Assembly: GCF_001424665.1 (NCBI RefSeq)
Contig: NZ_LMQS01000005.1
Span: 266,875-330,874 of the forward strand
DNA from: Methylophilus sp. Leaf416
GTDB taxonomy: Bacteria > Pseudomonadota > Gammaproteobacteria > Burkholderiales > Methylophilaceae
DNA length: 64,000 nucleotides
Direction of reading: 5' to 3'
Shown here: positions 1 through 9,762 of the stretch, piece by piece
How positions within the stretch are numbered: position 1 is the first letter of the stretch
Layout of the letters: each line of letters starts with the position of its first letter
Program-made: the position numbers and the translations under genes
Notes under the pieces: generated by a model
Told to the model about the DNA's origin: nothing
Databases searched by the model: none
Seen by the model: the letters and a program-made list of their open reading frames with translations, nothing else

Positions 1-353
1 GAATTGTCCACGAAACGCAATTTTACATATATAGCGATTAATGAAAGAAGGATGCTGAAATAGTAGGGTGGAGATAACCTGACTAGCCTTCTGAGCATGA
101 ATTTTGAAGACTGGGATAAACCCATAGTTTTAGAATTGGTTGTCACAGCCATCACAAAACCACTCAATACAAAAAAAACAGGCACACCAAGATTACCGTA
201 CTCAAAAAGAATCGCTGTTAACGAATGGCCTATAAAGTTGCTTAGTTGAGTAACATGATCTCCATGCAGAAGATGATATAAAACCACCCATAAAGCTGCC
301 AAACCCCTCAAGCCATCAGCAAAGGCATATCGATTTTTTGTATCTAGTTTCAT
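1..353 (-). CDS. Acyltransferase family 3 membrane protein (partial, N-terminal part)
   Basis: An open frame runs from an ATG at 351-353 off the left edge, about 117 codons without a stop. The product begins MKLDTKNRYAFADGLRGLAA and continues LWVVLYHLLHG, then LGVPVFFVLSGFVMA. The DGLRGLAAL/VxxYH/GVxxFFxLSGF pattern is the N-terminal signature of the OafA/YrhL-type acyltransferase-3 family, integral membrane proteins that acylate surface sugars (family knowledge). It lies 28 nt downstream of the epimerase gene and is probably the last gene visible of a minus-strand operon with the epimerase and GMC oxidoreductase. The C-terminal two thirds lie outside the window, so substrate and full length cannot be judged. 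Confidence 0.85.
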   Translation of the reverse strand, partial: MKLDTKNRYAFADGLRGLAALWVVLYHLLHGDHVTQLSNFIGHSLTAILFEYGNLGVPVFFVLSGFVMAVTTNSKTMGLSQSSKFMLRRLVRLSPPYYFSILLSLIAIYVKLRFVDN

Positions 354-381
354 GAAAGTTCAGATTTTTTATATTGGGTTG

Positions 382-1350
382 TTATAGCTTTTGATACCAG
401 TTAAGCGAGTCTTGCAGGCTCTGAGTATAAGTTTGATATGCAAAGTCATACTTCTTACTAAATTTCTCGGAGTTTAAATAGATCTGCTGATCAAAAAGCC
501 TTACTAAGCTCGGCGGCAACGGCTCAGGCAGCCACTTTGAGTTCAGCTTTAGCTTGTTGCATGCGATTTGTGCTATTTTGATTGCGGGGCTCAACACCTT
601 TGAGTCCAGTAAGAGCTGCTGCCGGCTGAGACGCTTGATTGGTGTAGCTCCGATAGCTTCAGCCAGATCAAATAAATATTGATTCCATCTTGGACTATCA
701 GGGGAGGACAAATTGTAGTGCACAGATTCACCGGCTTGAGCAGGCGCGCTCAAACCTAGCTCGATAGCTTTTACGACATCATCGACATGCACCAGATTAC
801 TCCAGCCATCCCCTGCATCACCCAAATCCCCTAGCCGATAGCTTTTCAAAAGGTTAGCTGGCCTGCTGACCCATAGATGGCTCCCTGGACCATGAACACA
901 GCCTGGACGGAATGTCACAACCTGTCCTCCAGCGGCTGCATATTTCTCCATGTGCGATTCAGCTTCACATTTAGCCGATGCATACCAGCCATAGTTCGGA
1001 TCAAACGCATGTGTCTCTGTGATATTCCCCTGATGTCCACCATATACGGACATGGTACTAAGATGGATGATTTTAGGCAGACCAGCGGCAATGGCGGCCT
1101 GAACTAGTATTTCAGCACCTTTGGCAATTGAATCTTTGTTACCCGCGACGCAGTTAACTACCGCATCCACTTGTTTCAGGGTATGGGTTAAACCTTCCAG
1201 ATCAAGGCTATCCAGCTTGATTTGCCCAGGGGTATTCGCGGATAAGCGACCTCTAGAGGCTGCATTCACTTCATAATCTTTTCTATGTAAATAACTGACT
1301 AACCGGCTACCTACATGCCCCGTAGCACCTAGGACTAATACTTTCATCAT
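382..1350 (-). CDS. NAD-dependent epimerase/dehydratase family protein
   Basis: This 322-residue short-chain dehydrogenase of the extended type has an N-terminal Rossmann motif VLGATGHVGS (about residues 6-15), the strand LSTMSVYG and the catalytic YASAK (YxxxK). Such proteins modify nucleotide sugars or, in a subgroup, sterol-like or lipid substrates; the exact substrate is not readable. Two adjacent ATG codons (1348-1350 and 1345-1347) follow a GAGG ribosome site, so the start may be one codon later. Only 10 nt separate it from the GMC oxidoreductase gene upstream, and the acyltransferase follows after 28 nt. A joint role in modifying a surface glycan or lipid is inferred. Confidence 0.8.
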   Translation of the reverse strand: MMKVLVLGATGHVGSRLVSYLHRKDYEVNAASRGRLSANTPGQIKLDSLDLEGLTHTLKQVDAVVNCVAGNKDSIAKGAEILVQAAIAAGLPKIIHLSTMSVYGGHQGNITETHAFDPNYGWYASAKCEAESHMEKYAAAGGQVVTFRPGCVHGPGSHLWVSRPANLLKSYRLGDLGDAGDGWSNLVHVDDVVKAIELGLSAPAQAGESVHYNLSSPDSPRWNQYLFDLAEAIGATPIKRLSRQQLLLDSKVLSPAIKIAQIACNKLKLNSKWLPEPLPPSLVRLFDQQIYLNSEKFSKKYDFAYQTYTQSLQDSLNWYQKL

Positions 1351-1360
1351 GTAAAAACCT

Positions 1361-3040
1361 CTAAATACGTGAGTGATTTAACTGCGAAGGTGCGCTGAGT
1401 TTCTGCGCGATGTGATCGGCTAATCTTAAACTCAGTGCTGTAATAGTAAGGGTAGGGTTTGCTTGTCCACTGGTAGGGAACACAGCCGAACTTGCAATAT
1501 AAAGGTTATGGACATGATGGACTTTGCAATTGGCATCTACGACTGAGCTTTCTGGATCAGTACCCATCCTTGTTGTGCCAATATGGTGACCACCATAAGC
1601 GCCAAAGCGGGTTAAGTCCTCTTCAAGTTGTGTTGAATCAAACTCAAAAGTGCCGATTCCACTATTCCTGAACTCTTCTGAAAGCACATTGAGAGAACGA
1701 CGTATTGACTCAATATCTTCCGGCATGTATTGCCAATCTACTTTGGTTTTTGGCATACCAAGTGTGTCTTTCTCATCAAGCAGAGAAATGCGACTGTTAG
1801 GATTTGGATATTGTTCACCATGAATTTCAAGGGTGAATTGGTTGATTTTGTTGCGTAAAATCACTGATGGAAATTTGCGCTTTGCCAATGTTCTTTTGGT
1901 AAGCCAGTGATATAGAAATTTAACTGTATCAATGGGGTCAAGAATAATGTTCTTAAAATGCTTTAAGTACGTAGTGAGACTAGCATGGCCATCTTTCAGA
2001 CGTTTTCCGTATTCATAGCTGATGAAATTTTTAGCCAGAAACAGGCCTGACAACACCCCAATCTTGTGCGAAGGATCCACGATTTTTGGGAAATGCAGCC
2101 TTGCCACCATATTGCCAGCCTTAATCTTACGCTGTGTTTCTTCAGTCAGCGAAATGCGTCGGCGACAATAAATACCTTCGGCGGAAACCTCATAGCCATG
2201 TCTGACATTGGAAGTTGGGCCAAAGATAGTTAACTTGCCGAGATTGCCAGCGATATGGCATTGATAAAAACGGCCTACCAGATCATGCTCGTTACCGATA
2301 CCTGTCTTGCAGACATCATTTGAAGCCAGCAGTAAACGTGCTGCCTCGATACCGCCAGTGGCAATGATCACTTCTTTAGCAACTACCTTGATTTTTATGC
2401 CATCCAGGCTGGAAATGTCCAGATGCGTGACATGTGCTCCTGTAGCATCAAGCCTGATCCCAGTACAGTTAGCACCAAGAATAACCTCAATGTCCTCTGC
2501 CAGTTCCAACCGACGCCGATATCGACTGCCCACATTAGTTGGGCATGAAAATCTTTCCATGTTATTGGTCAGTACGTTATCGCTTCTGAACCCCTTGAAC
2601 AGTGGCTTGTCCATCCCAAACACGTCGTCAGCATCATAGCGATACTGGCCCGCCTCAAGTAATTGATTGGCTTTAGGAAAGTAGGACGCCAAATCTTGAA
2701 AAGTAATTGGCCAGCCACTTCCTGGAATGTAGTCGCGCTTTTCAAAATCAATCGGATCAAAAGGCATGCATCGGCCACCCCAGATGGCGGTCGATCCCCC
2801 GAAACGGCGATGGCGATATTTATCAGGTGGACTATGCAGCCTCTCATCTACAACAGTTCCGGCATAGAGTGCCTGTGTATTCTTGTCCAGTTTATCTGTG
2901 CCAGACTCAAGTAAAGTGATTTTCAGACCACGGCCAGTCAGAGAGAGTGCAGCAGCAGTACCGGCAGCGCCTGACCCTATAATGCAAATATCTGTTTGAA
3001 TAATTGAGTCTGAAGGGATAGAAGAGATATTTTTAATCAT
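1361..3040 (-). CDS. GMC-family FAD-dependent oxidoreductase
   Basis: This 559-residue flavoprotein starts with a dinucleotide-binding motif (IIGSGAAGTAAAL, about residues 21-33). It ends with the GMC C-terminal signature HHIGTTRMG followed by the ANPTLTITALSLRLADHI stretch. The family oxidises alcohols, often sugars, with FAD, and transfers electrons to oxygen or a membrane acceptor. The mid-region carries the usual substrate-domain insertion, and no signal peptide is evident. It is the first gene of a minus-strand group with an epimerase and an acyltransferase, and lies divergent from the polysaccharide operon starting near 3.3 kb. A role in oxidising a sugar or polyol during envelope glycan synthesis is inferred from context only. 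Confidence 0.85.
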   Translation of the reverse strand: MIKNISSIPSDSIIQTDICIIGSGAAGTAAALSLTGRGLKITLLESGTDKLDKNTQALYAGTVVDERLHSPPDKYRHRRFGGSTAIWGGRCMPFDPIDFEKRDYIPGSGWPITFQDLASYFPKANQLLEAGQYRYDADDVFGMDKPLFKGFRSDNVLTNNMERFSCPTNVGSRYRRRLELAEDIEVILGANCTGIRLDATGAHVTHLDISSLDGIKIKVVAKEVIIATGGIEAARLLLASNDVCKTGIGNEHDLVGRFYQCHIAGNLGKLTIFGPTSNVRHGYEVSAEGIYCRRRISLTEETQRKIKAGNMVARLHFPKIVDPSHKIGVLSGLFLAKNFISYEYGKRLKDGHASLTTYLKHFKNIILDPIDTVKFLYHWLTKRTLAKRKFPSVILRNKINQFTLEIHGEQYPNPNSRISLLDEKDTLGMPKTKVDWQYMPEDIESIRRSLNVLSEEFRNSGIGTFEFDSTQLEEDLTRFGAYGGHHIGTTRMGTDPESSVVDANCKVHHVHNLYIASSAVFPTSGQANPTLTITALSLRLADHIAQKLSAPSQLNHSRI

Positions 3041-3303
3041 TTACATACAATTCCAAAGGTAGCCTGTGAAATCAGGTACCGGACTAATGCATAAAGCATA
3101 CAACATATTCAATCAACTGTATTTCCCCACTGAGACTTTTTCTAGTACTTTTTAGTGTGAAAATCGCTTAAGCATTTTTTCAGTGGATTCATAAATGCAA
3201 TGACGAGATTAATATTTTCTGGTGTAGAATCAAACTAAACAAAATAATAATAAGCTCATCAGATTTATAAATGAGTACAAAAATTATAAGGGGTGGTGGC
3301 CTT
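3041..3303. other. Divergent intergenic region, GMC operon / polysaccharide operon
   Basis: This AT-rich spacer separates two divergent transcription units and must hold both promoters. I could not assign convincing -35/-10 pairs. A TAGAAT hexamer near 3226 is a possible -10 for the plus strand but lacks a good -35. The right end carries AAGGGGTGG at 3288-3296, a strong ribosome-site-like sequence, placed before a 13-codon reading frame rather than directly before the wecG-type gene. Confidence 0.4.
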
Positions 3304-3345
3304 ATGCCATCTTGTATTGACCAACTGCCCGAGATCGCCTCATGA
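3304..3345 (+). CDS. Possible 13-codon leader peptide upstream of wecG-type gene
   Basis: ATG at 3304 opens a frame MPSCIDQLPEIAS that ends in TGA at 3343-3345. Its stop overlaps the ATG of the next gene as ATGA. An AAGGGGTGG sequence ends 7 nt before this ATG. The arrangement is typical of translational coupling, so ribosomes finishing this peptide could start the transferase gene. The downstream gene also has a weak site of its own (GAGA, 8 nt from its ATG). No composition bias (for example runs of one amino acid) points to attenuation. Chance occurrence of so short a frame is quite possible. Confidence 0.3.
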   Translation: MPSCIDQLPEIAS

Positions 3346-4109
3346 AATATGATCATAGTGAGATAGAAAAATCTTTAACTCACCTTGAAATTGCTGGAAT
3401 TCGCATATTAGACACAACATCCAAAACTCTGGCTGATGTTTTATACCGACGTCATCAGCACTCGCTTAAATCTATACTCTTTTTTGCCAATAGCAATTTT
3501 ATTGTGAATGGGCGAGGGATGTTTCAAGAATCATCGTCAGATTTGACAAATGTATTTATTGCCAACGATGGCGTGGCATTGAATATTGCCTCAAAATTGG
3601 TGCATGGTAAAAGTTTTAGCGACAATTTGAATGGTACAGATTTTTCACCTTACTTTTTGAAGAATTCCCCTGACAAATTAAAGATATTCCTTTTAGGAGC
3701 CCAGCCGGAAGTTGTGGTGAAAGCAAAAGAATATCTTTCTGTAAATTTTCCCAATCATGTGGTTGTCGGAATTAAAGACGGTTATTTTGATCGTCGCCAA
3801 AGCATCTCTATTATAGATACCATCAATCATGCACAAGCAGATATATTGTTTGTCGCCATGGGTAACCCAGTACAGGAAAAATGGATTCTCGATCATCAAG
3901 ATGTAATAAACGCAAGCTATATATTCGCGGTTGGTGCTTTGTTTGATTTTTGGTCGGGTAATAAAATCCGAGCTCCCAAGCTGGTGCAAAAGTTGCGTTT
4001 GGAATGGTTATTCCGATTATGCCAAGAGCCAAGGCGACTGATTAAAAGGTATAGCGTGGATATATTAAGATTTTTGTATATCAGTATTAAATATACAAAA
4101 AGAACATAA
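3342..4109 (+). CDS. WecG/TagA/CpsF family glycosyltransferase
   Basis: The 255-residue product has the GT26 hallmarks: NGTDF near residue 94, the strand KIFLLGAQPEV, and DILFVAMGNPVQEKWI followed by GALFDFWSG and a basic C-terminus (RLCQEPRRLIKRY). Family members transfer N-acetylmannosamine(-uronic acid) or similar sugars to a polyprenyl-linked intermediate at the inner face of the membrane, an early step of surface-polymer assembly. It is the first full gene of a long plus-strand polysaccharide operon and is followed after about 40 nt by ugd. Its position suggests it adds an early sugar to the undecaprenyl-diphosphate-linked repeat unit. The precise donor is unknown. Confidence 0.88.
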   Translation: MKYDHSEIEKSLTHLEIAGIRILDTTSKTLADVLYRRHQHSLKSILFFANSNFIVNGRGMFQESSSDLTNVFIANDGVALNIASKLVHGKSFSDNLNGTDFSPYFLKNSPDKLKIFLLGAQPEVVVKAKEYLSVNFPNHVVVGIKDGYFDRRQSISIIDTINHAQADILFVAMGNPVQEKWILDHQDVINASYIFAVGALFDFWSGNKIRAPKLVQKLRLEWLFRLCQEPRRLIKRYSVDILRFLYISIKYTKRT

Positions 4110-4148
4110 ATCGATGAAGGTTTTGTATTTAAGAAATAAGGAGTTCTT

Positions 4149-5315
4149 GTGAAGATTGCAATTGCAGGTACTGGATATGTTGGTTTGTCGCTAGCTGTCT
4201 TATTAGCTCAGAAAAATGAAGTGGTCGCGCTGGATATTGTGCCAGAAAAAGTAGAGTTATTGAATCGGAAAAAGTCTCCAATCGTTGATCATGAAATTGA
4301 AGATTTTTTAGCTAACAAGCCACTAAATCTTAAAGCTACCACTGATAAAAACGAAGCGTATCAGAATGCTGAATTTGTAGTGATTGCAACGCCCACTGAT
4401 TACGATGCAGAAACGAATTACTTCAATACCAAATCTGTTGAAGCAGTGATCAAAGATGTCATGGCGATTAATCCTGATGCCGTGATGATCATTAAATCGA
4501 CAATTCCAGTAGGCTATACTGAGAAAATCCGCACGGAACTTAACTGCCAAAACCTGATATTTTCTCCTGAGTTTTTACGCGAAGGTAAAGCGCTCTACGA
4601 TAACCTTTATCCATCACGTATTGTGGTTGGTGAGGTATCGGACCGGGCGAAAAAATTTGCCAATCTGCTTAAAGATAACTGTTTAAAACCCGATGTGCCC
4701 GTGCTGTTGACAGATAGCTCAGAGGCCGAAGCAATCAAACTTTTTGCAAATACCTTCCTGGCAATGCGCGTGGCCTACTTTAATGAACTGGATACCTATG
4801 CCGAGTCACACGGATTGAATACGCGCCAGATCATCGAAGGTGTATGTATGGATCCTCGCATTGGCAATCATTACAACAACCCTTCATTTGGCTATGGCGG
4901 TTATTGCCTGCCTAAAGACACTAAGCAGTTGCTTGCGAACTACTCGAAAGTGCCTCAGAACCTTATTAATGCGATTGTGGACGCTAACACCACGCGCAAA
5001 GACTTTGTGGCCATGAGCGTCATCAAGAAAAACCCAAAAGTGGTAGGTATTTTCCGTCTGATTATGAAAGCCGGCTCAGATAACTTCAGGGCTTCTTCAA
5101 TCCAGGGCATCATGAAGCGAATAAAAGCTCGAGGGATTGAAGTCATTGTCTATGAGCCGGTATTGCAGGAATCGGAATTTTTCAACTCCAAGGTTGTGAA
5201 TGATATTGAACAGTTCAAAAAGATGTCCGATGTCATTATTGCAAATAGACAAAGTAACGAGTTAGCTGATGTGTTAGGTAAAGTTTACACCAGAGATTTA
5301 TTCGGAAATGATTGA
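4149..5315 (+). CDS. ugd: UDP-glucose 6-dehydrogenase
   Basis: The 388-residue product matches the usual bacterial Ugd length. It starts with a Rossmann motif ([14 protein letters not shown]) and contains VIATPTDYD, the KSTIPVGYT strand, FSPEFLREG, and the catalytic cysteine motif [11 protein letters not shown]. The enzyme oxidises UDP-glucose to UDP-glucuronate with two NAD+, supplying an acidic sugar for exopolysaccharide. The start is GTG at 4149, supported by AAGGAG ending 6 nt upstream. It overlaps the next gene by 4 nt (stop TGA 5313-5315, next start TTG 5312), so the two are translationally coupled. Confidence 0.95.
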   Translation: MKIAIAGTGYVGLSLAVLLAQKNEVVALDIVPEKVELLNRKKSPIVDHEIEDFLANKPLNLKATTDKNEAYQNAEFVVIATPTDYDAETNYFNTKSVEAVIKDVMAINPDAVMIIKSTIPVGYTEKIRTELNCQNLIFSPEFLREGKALYDNLYPSRIVVGEVSDRAKKFANLLKDNCLKPDVPVLLTDSSEAEAIKLFANTFLAMRVAYFNELDTYAESHGLNTRQIIEGVCMDPRIGNHYNNPSFGYGGYCLPKDTKQLLANYSKVPQNLINAIVDANTTRKDFVAMSVIKKNPKVVGIFRLIMKAGSDNFRASSIQGIMKRIKARGIEVIVYEPVLQESEFFNSKVVNDIEQFKKMSDVIIANRQSNELADVLGKVYTRDLFGND

Positions 5316-6757
5316 GTAAGAAAGTGAATTACGTGACTAATTTACTAAAAGCAAAGAGTGCTGAGCGCAATGGTTCTAATGCCGTATTTACAATTAATGA
5401 TGTAGTTGAACGAGGTATTTGTGTTGGATGTGGGGCATGTTCTATTGTGGATAACAGTATCCAAATTGAACGCAACGAATTTGGCTCAATGCACGCCTCT
5501 ATTAAATCTGGAAGACTTGAGCCTGCCTCGATAGCAGACAAGGTTTGTCCGTTCTCGGACAATAGTCTCAATGAAGACGATTTAGCCATAAAGTTATACG
5601 ATAAGTCTAAGAGCTTTGATCCGAGAACTGGTTATTTCAATGATTTATTTTATGGAAGAAGATCAGATGATGATGATATTTTAAATAGTAGCTCGGGCGG
5701 ACTCACCAGTTTTGTAGCTATCGAGCTTTTAAAGCAAAATTTCGTTGATGGGATTATTCACGTTGGCCGCGATCAATCGAATCAGCGAGAGGCTTTGTTT
5801 AAATTCGTCACATCTTATTCTGAAGATGATGCCAACCAAAATAAGAAGTCTCAATATTATTCGCTTAGTTTCGATGATGTCTTGAAGAGCATTAGAGGAA
5901 ATGGTAAACGCTACGTCTTTGTTGGTGTACCTTGCTTCATCAAAGCGTTACGAAATATATGTATAAATGACAAGGTCCTCAATAATCAAGTCATATTTAC
6001 TTTGGGATTAGTGTGTGGACATTTGAAGTCATCTAGATTTGCAGAGTTACTCTCATGGCAATTGAGTGTAACTCCTGAGCGGATCCAAACGGTTGATTTC
6101 AGAAAGAAGAATAGGGATTCGACTGTTAATGCCTACGACTTCAAAGTGGTAGATGTAGATAGTAGAGAATATTATAAAACCTCATCTTCACTCCTAGGCG
6201 GGAATTGGGGGCATGCGGCGTTTCAATTACAAGCGTGTGACTATTGTGATGATATCTTTGCAGAAACAGCAGATGCAGTTTTCGGGGATGCATGGTTACC
6301 CCAGTTTTCAACATACTGGCAAGGAACAAATATAGTTTTGGTCAGAAACAATGTGATAACTGACATACTAAGGGCTGCAAAGGATGCAGGCCGTATCACA
6401 TTAGGAACTCTATCTATCGATGATCTCTGCAAATCTCAGGAGGGAAATTTCAGACATAGGAAAGAGGGGCTTGTTGTTCGGCTGAGTGATGATTTAAAAG
6501 CAGGAAAAAAAATACCTTTAAAAAGAGTCAACTTGAATGGCATAGCAGAAATTTCCTCTAAAAGGAAAAAAATTGTCAGGCTCCGTAAGAAAATGGCAAT
6601 GAAGAGCCATGAGTATTTTTTGATAGCAAAGCGTAATAACAATTTAAATTTATACATGGATCCAATGCGCCGATTAGCCCTAAAAATGCAAAGGTTATAC
6701 TTTAAAGATCCTTTTCTTATGAGGGTGGTAAGAAAACTTCGTAATTTATTGCAATAA
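5312..6757 (+). CDS. Coenzyme F420 hydrogenase/dehydrogenase beta-subunit family protein (polysaccharide-associated)
   Basis: The 481-residue product has a ferredoxin-like cluster motif CVGCGAC at residues 37-43 with a later CP cysteine near residue 78. A FrhB-type C-terminal region follows, containing [17 protein letters not shown] and CDYCDD...GDAW. The family binds [4Fe-4S] and FAD in methanogen enzymes. In bacterial polysaccharide loci, homologues usually sit beside pyruvyl transferases, as here (8.4 kb), and their role is unclear. F420 synthesis is not expected in this lineage, so another electron carrier is more likely. The start is TTG overlapping ugd. The DNA is AT-rich compared with the flanking sugar-nucleotide genes. 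The family assignment is firm; the function is not. Confidence 0.82.
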   Translation: MSKKVNYVTNLLKAKSAERNGSNAVFTINDVVERGICVGCGACSIVDNSIQIERNEFGSMHASIKSGRLEPASIADKVCPFSDNSLNEDDLAIKLYDKSKSFDPRTGYFNDLFYGRRSDDDDILNSSSGGLTSFVAIELLKQNFVDGIIHVGRDQSNQREALFKFVTSYSEDDANQNKKSQYYSLSFDDVLKSIRGNGKRYVFVGVPCFIKALRNICINDKVLNNQVIFTLGLVCGHLKSSRFAELLSWQLSVTPERIQTVDFRKKNRDSTVNAYDFKVVDVDSREYYKTSSSLLGGNWGHAAFQLQACDYCDDIFAETADAVFGDAWLPQFSTYWQGTNIVLVRNNVITDILRAAKDAGRITLGTLSIDDLCKSQEGNFRHRKEGLVVRLSDDLKAGKKIPLKRVNLNGIAEISSKRKKIVRLRKKMAMKSHEYFLIAKRNNNLNLYMDPMRRLALKMQRLYFKDPFLMRVVRKLRNLLQ

Positions 6758-6926
6758 TATTGCAAATTACTTTTATGGTTTTTCCGGCTGATAGAGTTGA
6801 ACAAACTACATGAGGCTTTCCGAAAATATGATGTATTTTTTTAAGAATATATTTTAATTTCTAAAAGTTAAGCTTAGGGAAAAACCTTAGTGGTTTATTG
6901 AGAGAGTCGGTATCTTTAGAGTTTTT

Positions 6927-8402
6927 ATGAGTAAACAAAATACACCTAGTCATGAGTCAATTAAAGATGCTGTTAAGCACGGGATATTATGGTCTGTGAT
7001 TCAAAGCTGGGGGGGCAAGTTAATTACATTTGCCACTTCAATTATTCTTGCAAGGCTACTTGGCCCTGAAGAGTACGGGATTGTAGGAGTTGCATTTCTC
7101 GTACTTACATTTATCCCAATGATTGCAGATTTTGGATTCGGGGTAGCAATTATCCAGAAAAAAAATCTCTCTGATGAGGATTTAAATTTTCCTTTTTACA
7201 TTTCCTTAACTCTGGGCATTGTTCTCTTATTTTTTCTCTTATTTTTTGCAAGTTTTATCGAGGATTATCTTAAAGCTCCAGGGCTGTCTAATTACCTCTA
7301 TGCAATTGCTGGCATTTCCCTGGTAACTATACCATCGTGCTTTCAAGAATCATTGTATGTAAGGAATATGCTGTTTCGTCCATTAGCATATCGCAGGCTG
7401 TTTATTGATTTTGGAGCCGGTATTATTGCAGTCATACTCGCATTCAAAGGTTTTGGTGTTTGGTCATTAATCATTCAAGCGGCTATTTCTAGCGTTTTTG
7501 GCTTTATTTGGCTTTGGGCAAAGCCGCAATGGCTTCCAACTTTTGCAATCAGTACAAAATCTTTTAATGACTTATTAAAAGTTGGATTACCAATTTTTCT
7601 AGAAAGAATTCGGGAGTTTTTTTCCACTAAACTTGTGGATTTTTTGATTGTTAGCTTAATTGGCTTTGCTGCGTATGGCATCTACGTCGTTGCCAGTAGA
7701 CTTTATACAATATTAATGCAACTCTTGCATGGTGCGATGTTCAATGCCTTGCTGACATCATTGTCTAAAATTTCTCATGACTTAGTTCGATTGAGATCCA
7801 TTTATATAAAAACGATTGCATTTTGCTCTACGGTAACTTCCCCTTTTTTCGTTCTTTTAGCTGCAATAAGTCCAGAGGTCATGGATGTCTTATTTGGTAC
7901 TAAATGGGTGGGTATTGATAAAGTGTCAGTTCCTTTAATGTTAATGGGGGCTATTCATACGATTCAACATGTAAATGGTGCATTTTTAACCTCAATTGCT
8001 AAGTCTGGACTAACCCTTTTAGTAGGATTAACTAAAACGCTTTCCACAGTATTGATTCTTTATTTTTTTGGGAACGCTGATTTGGTTTCACTCACGTGGC
8101 TCTTTGCAATAAGCCAATTGACTGTAACGCCGCTATCTTTTTATGCCGTTTGGAGTCAAATACGCTTTCCCATTCGTGATTTTTTAAAGTTAATTTTGGA
8201 GTCAACGGTTGGAAGCATCTTAGCTTTTTTTATAGTGACTTATCTTAGAGACGAAGTATCCGCTTTTGTTTCAATGAGTTTCTTGAAGGGGTTAATCCTA
8301 GCGCTAGTTTTTGCCATAGTTCATTTAGTTTATATATTGATAGTCAATCCTAAAAGGATTGATTTGATTTATGAGTTTGTAAAGGATAAGAAAAGAAAAT
8401 GA
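6927..8402 (+). CDS. Polysaccharide flippase (Wzx-like, MOP superfamily)
   Basis: A 491-residue, strongly hydrophobic protein with about 12-14 membrane segments and the N-terminal pattern typical of lipopolysaccharide/O-antigen flippases (ILWSVIQSWGGKLITFA, then ARLLGPEEYGIVG). Members move undecaprenyl-diphosphate-linked repeat units from the cytoplasmic to the periplasmic leaflet. It lies 169 nt downstream of the F420-type gene and 33 nt upstream of the pyruvyl transferase. Codon use is AT-rich like its neighbours. Substrate specificity cannot be read from the sequence. Confidence 0.88.
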   Translation: MSKQNTPSHESIKDAVKHGILWSVIQSWGGKLITFATSIILARLLGPEEYGIVGVAFLVLTFIPMIADFGFGVAIIQKKNLSDEDLNFPFYISLTLGIVLLFFLLFFASFIEDYLKAPGLSNYLYAIAGISLVTIPSCFQESLYVRNMLFRPLAYRRLFIDFGAGIIAVILAFKGFGVWSLIIQAAISSVFGFIWLWAKPQWLPTFAISTKSFNDLLKVGLPIFLERIREFFSTKLVDFLIVSLIGFAAYGIYVVASRLYTILMQLLHGAMFNALLTSLSKISHDLVRLRSIYIKTIAFCSTVTSPFFVLLAAISPEVMDVLFGTKWVGIDKVSVPLMLMGAIHTIQHVNGAFLTSIAKSGLTLLVGLTKTLSTVLILYFFGNADLVSLTWLFAISQLTVTPLSFYAVWSQIRFPIRDFLKLILESTVGSILAFFIVTYLRDEVSAFVSMSFLKGLILALVFAIVHLVYILIVNPKRIDLIYEFVKDKKRK

Positions 8403-8435
8403 TCCAACTGTTAATCATTGAGCTAGGTAGCTAGT

Positions 8436-9731
8436 ATGAAAAAAACATTAAAAAAAATATATCATGCGATAAAACATAAATTCAGATTAACTCTAGCCAT
8501 TCGCAATTGGCAACAGGCTAAAGTTGAGCTGGTGTCGAATCAGGTTAAACGATCTATCACAGAAGCTAGTGCAGCTTCGGCAAAAAAAGTTCTAATTTAT
8601 CCTAGTGATTTGAGTACGATCATTGGTGCTTTGGGTGATGATGCCATGATCTCAGCATCGCTTGATCAGCTCAAAAAAACACATCCGGATCTTGACGTAT
8701 ACATGTTATGTAAACCCACATCAAAAGAAGTTGTTGAAAGTTTGGGATACAAATCAATCGCTTTTCCAAGCCTGGATTTAGATGCTCATCCAATGTTTTT
8801 TAAAAGTTTGTACGAGAGCCTATCCATTGACTATTTGATTGTTTTAGGTGCAGATATTATGGATGGTTATTATGGCTTAACCCATCCAGCATCAGCTTTG
8901 ATCGCTGCAGATCTAGCCGCAGCTAATGGTATAAAGCCAATCGTTTTAGGATTCAGCTTTAATAAAGCACCTAATAAAGATCTAGCTAATTTCTACAAAC
9001 GCTTAGATCAAAGATTGATATTGAATGTCAGAGATGATATTTCGCTGGGAAGGATACGGGACTTTACAACTGCAAATTCTGAGCTTGTGGCTGATGTAGC
9101 CTTTTGCCTTATTCCAACAACCGTCCCAGCTGATGTGAAAAAGTGGATTGAAGAACAGAAAAATAATGGCAATCAGATCGTTGGATTCAATGTTCACCCG
9201 ATGCTACTAAAGTCTGCATCAGAAGAGAACATACAAAATATTGTTGAATCGGCTGTTTATAGTATAAAAAATCTATCAGAGAATTTAAAAGTGAGTTTTT
9301 TACTACTTCCACATGATTACCGTGGAAAAAATGGCGATTCCATTTGCTTGGAGCCTATCTACGAACGCATAAAAAATGTTAGCGAAATAAATGCTTTTTT
9401 CCTTGAGGGTAAGCATAGGGCATCAGTCTTAAAAGCGATTGCGGGTATGCTTGATGGAGTAGTGACGGGCCGCATGCATCTTGCAATTGCCAGTCTGGGA
9501 ATGGAAACTCCGACGATGTGTATTACTTACCAAGATAAATTTGAAGGGTTGTACCGACATTTCTCATTGCCTAATAAGCTCTTACTTTCTCCACAGACAA
9601 TGATGGATAAAGACACGTTTACTAAAGAGCTAACAGACTTTGTGAGTGAGTTATCTTCCTTAAAATCAATTGTCAGTTCAAAAGCTCCAACTGTCAGATC
9701 TCTTTCTGAAAAGAATTTTATTAATCTTTAA
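8436..9731 (+). CDS. Polysaccharide pyruvyl transferase family protein
   Basis: The 431-residue product carries the family hallmarks: GALGDDAMISASLDQL after the first strand (about residues 63-78), VLGADIMDGYYG, and the C-terminal GRMHLAIASLGMETP. The family transfers pyruvate from phosphoenolpyruvate to sugar hydroxyls, making ketal-linked acidic groups on exopolysaccharide. An F420-hydrogenase-beta-like gene upstream in the same operon is a recurrent partner. The N-terminal 40 residues are basic and probably amphipathic. The next gene begins about 30 nt downstream if its TTG start is accepted. Confidence 0.87.
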   Translation: MKKTLKKIYHAIKHKFRLTLAIRNWQQAKVELVSNQVKRSITEASAASAKKVLIYPSDLSTIIGALGDDAMISASLDQLKKTHPDLDVYMLCKPTSKEVVESLGYKSIAFPSLDLDAHPMFFKSLYESLSIDYLIVLGADIMDGYYGLTHPASALIAADLAAANGIKPIVLGFSFNKAPNKDLANFYKRLDQRLILNVRDDISLGRIRDFTTANSELVADVAFCLIPTTVPADVKKWIEEQKNNGNQIVGFNVHPMLLKSASEENIQNIVESAVYSIKNLSENLKVSFLLLPHDYRGKNGDSICLEPIYERIKNVSEINAFFLEGKHRASVLKAIAGMLDGVVTGRMHLAIASLGMETPTMCITYQDKFEGLYRHFSLPNKLLLSPQTMMDKDTFTKELTDFVSELSSLKSIVSSKAPTVRSLSEKNFINL

Positions 9732-9762
9732 TTACCTTGATAATGAATTTATTGGTGACGAA

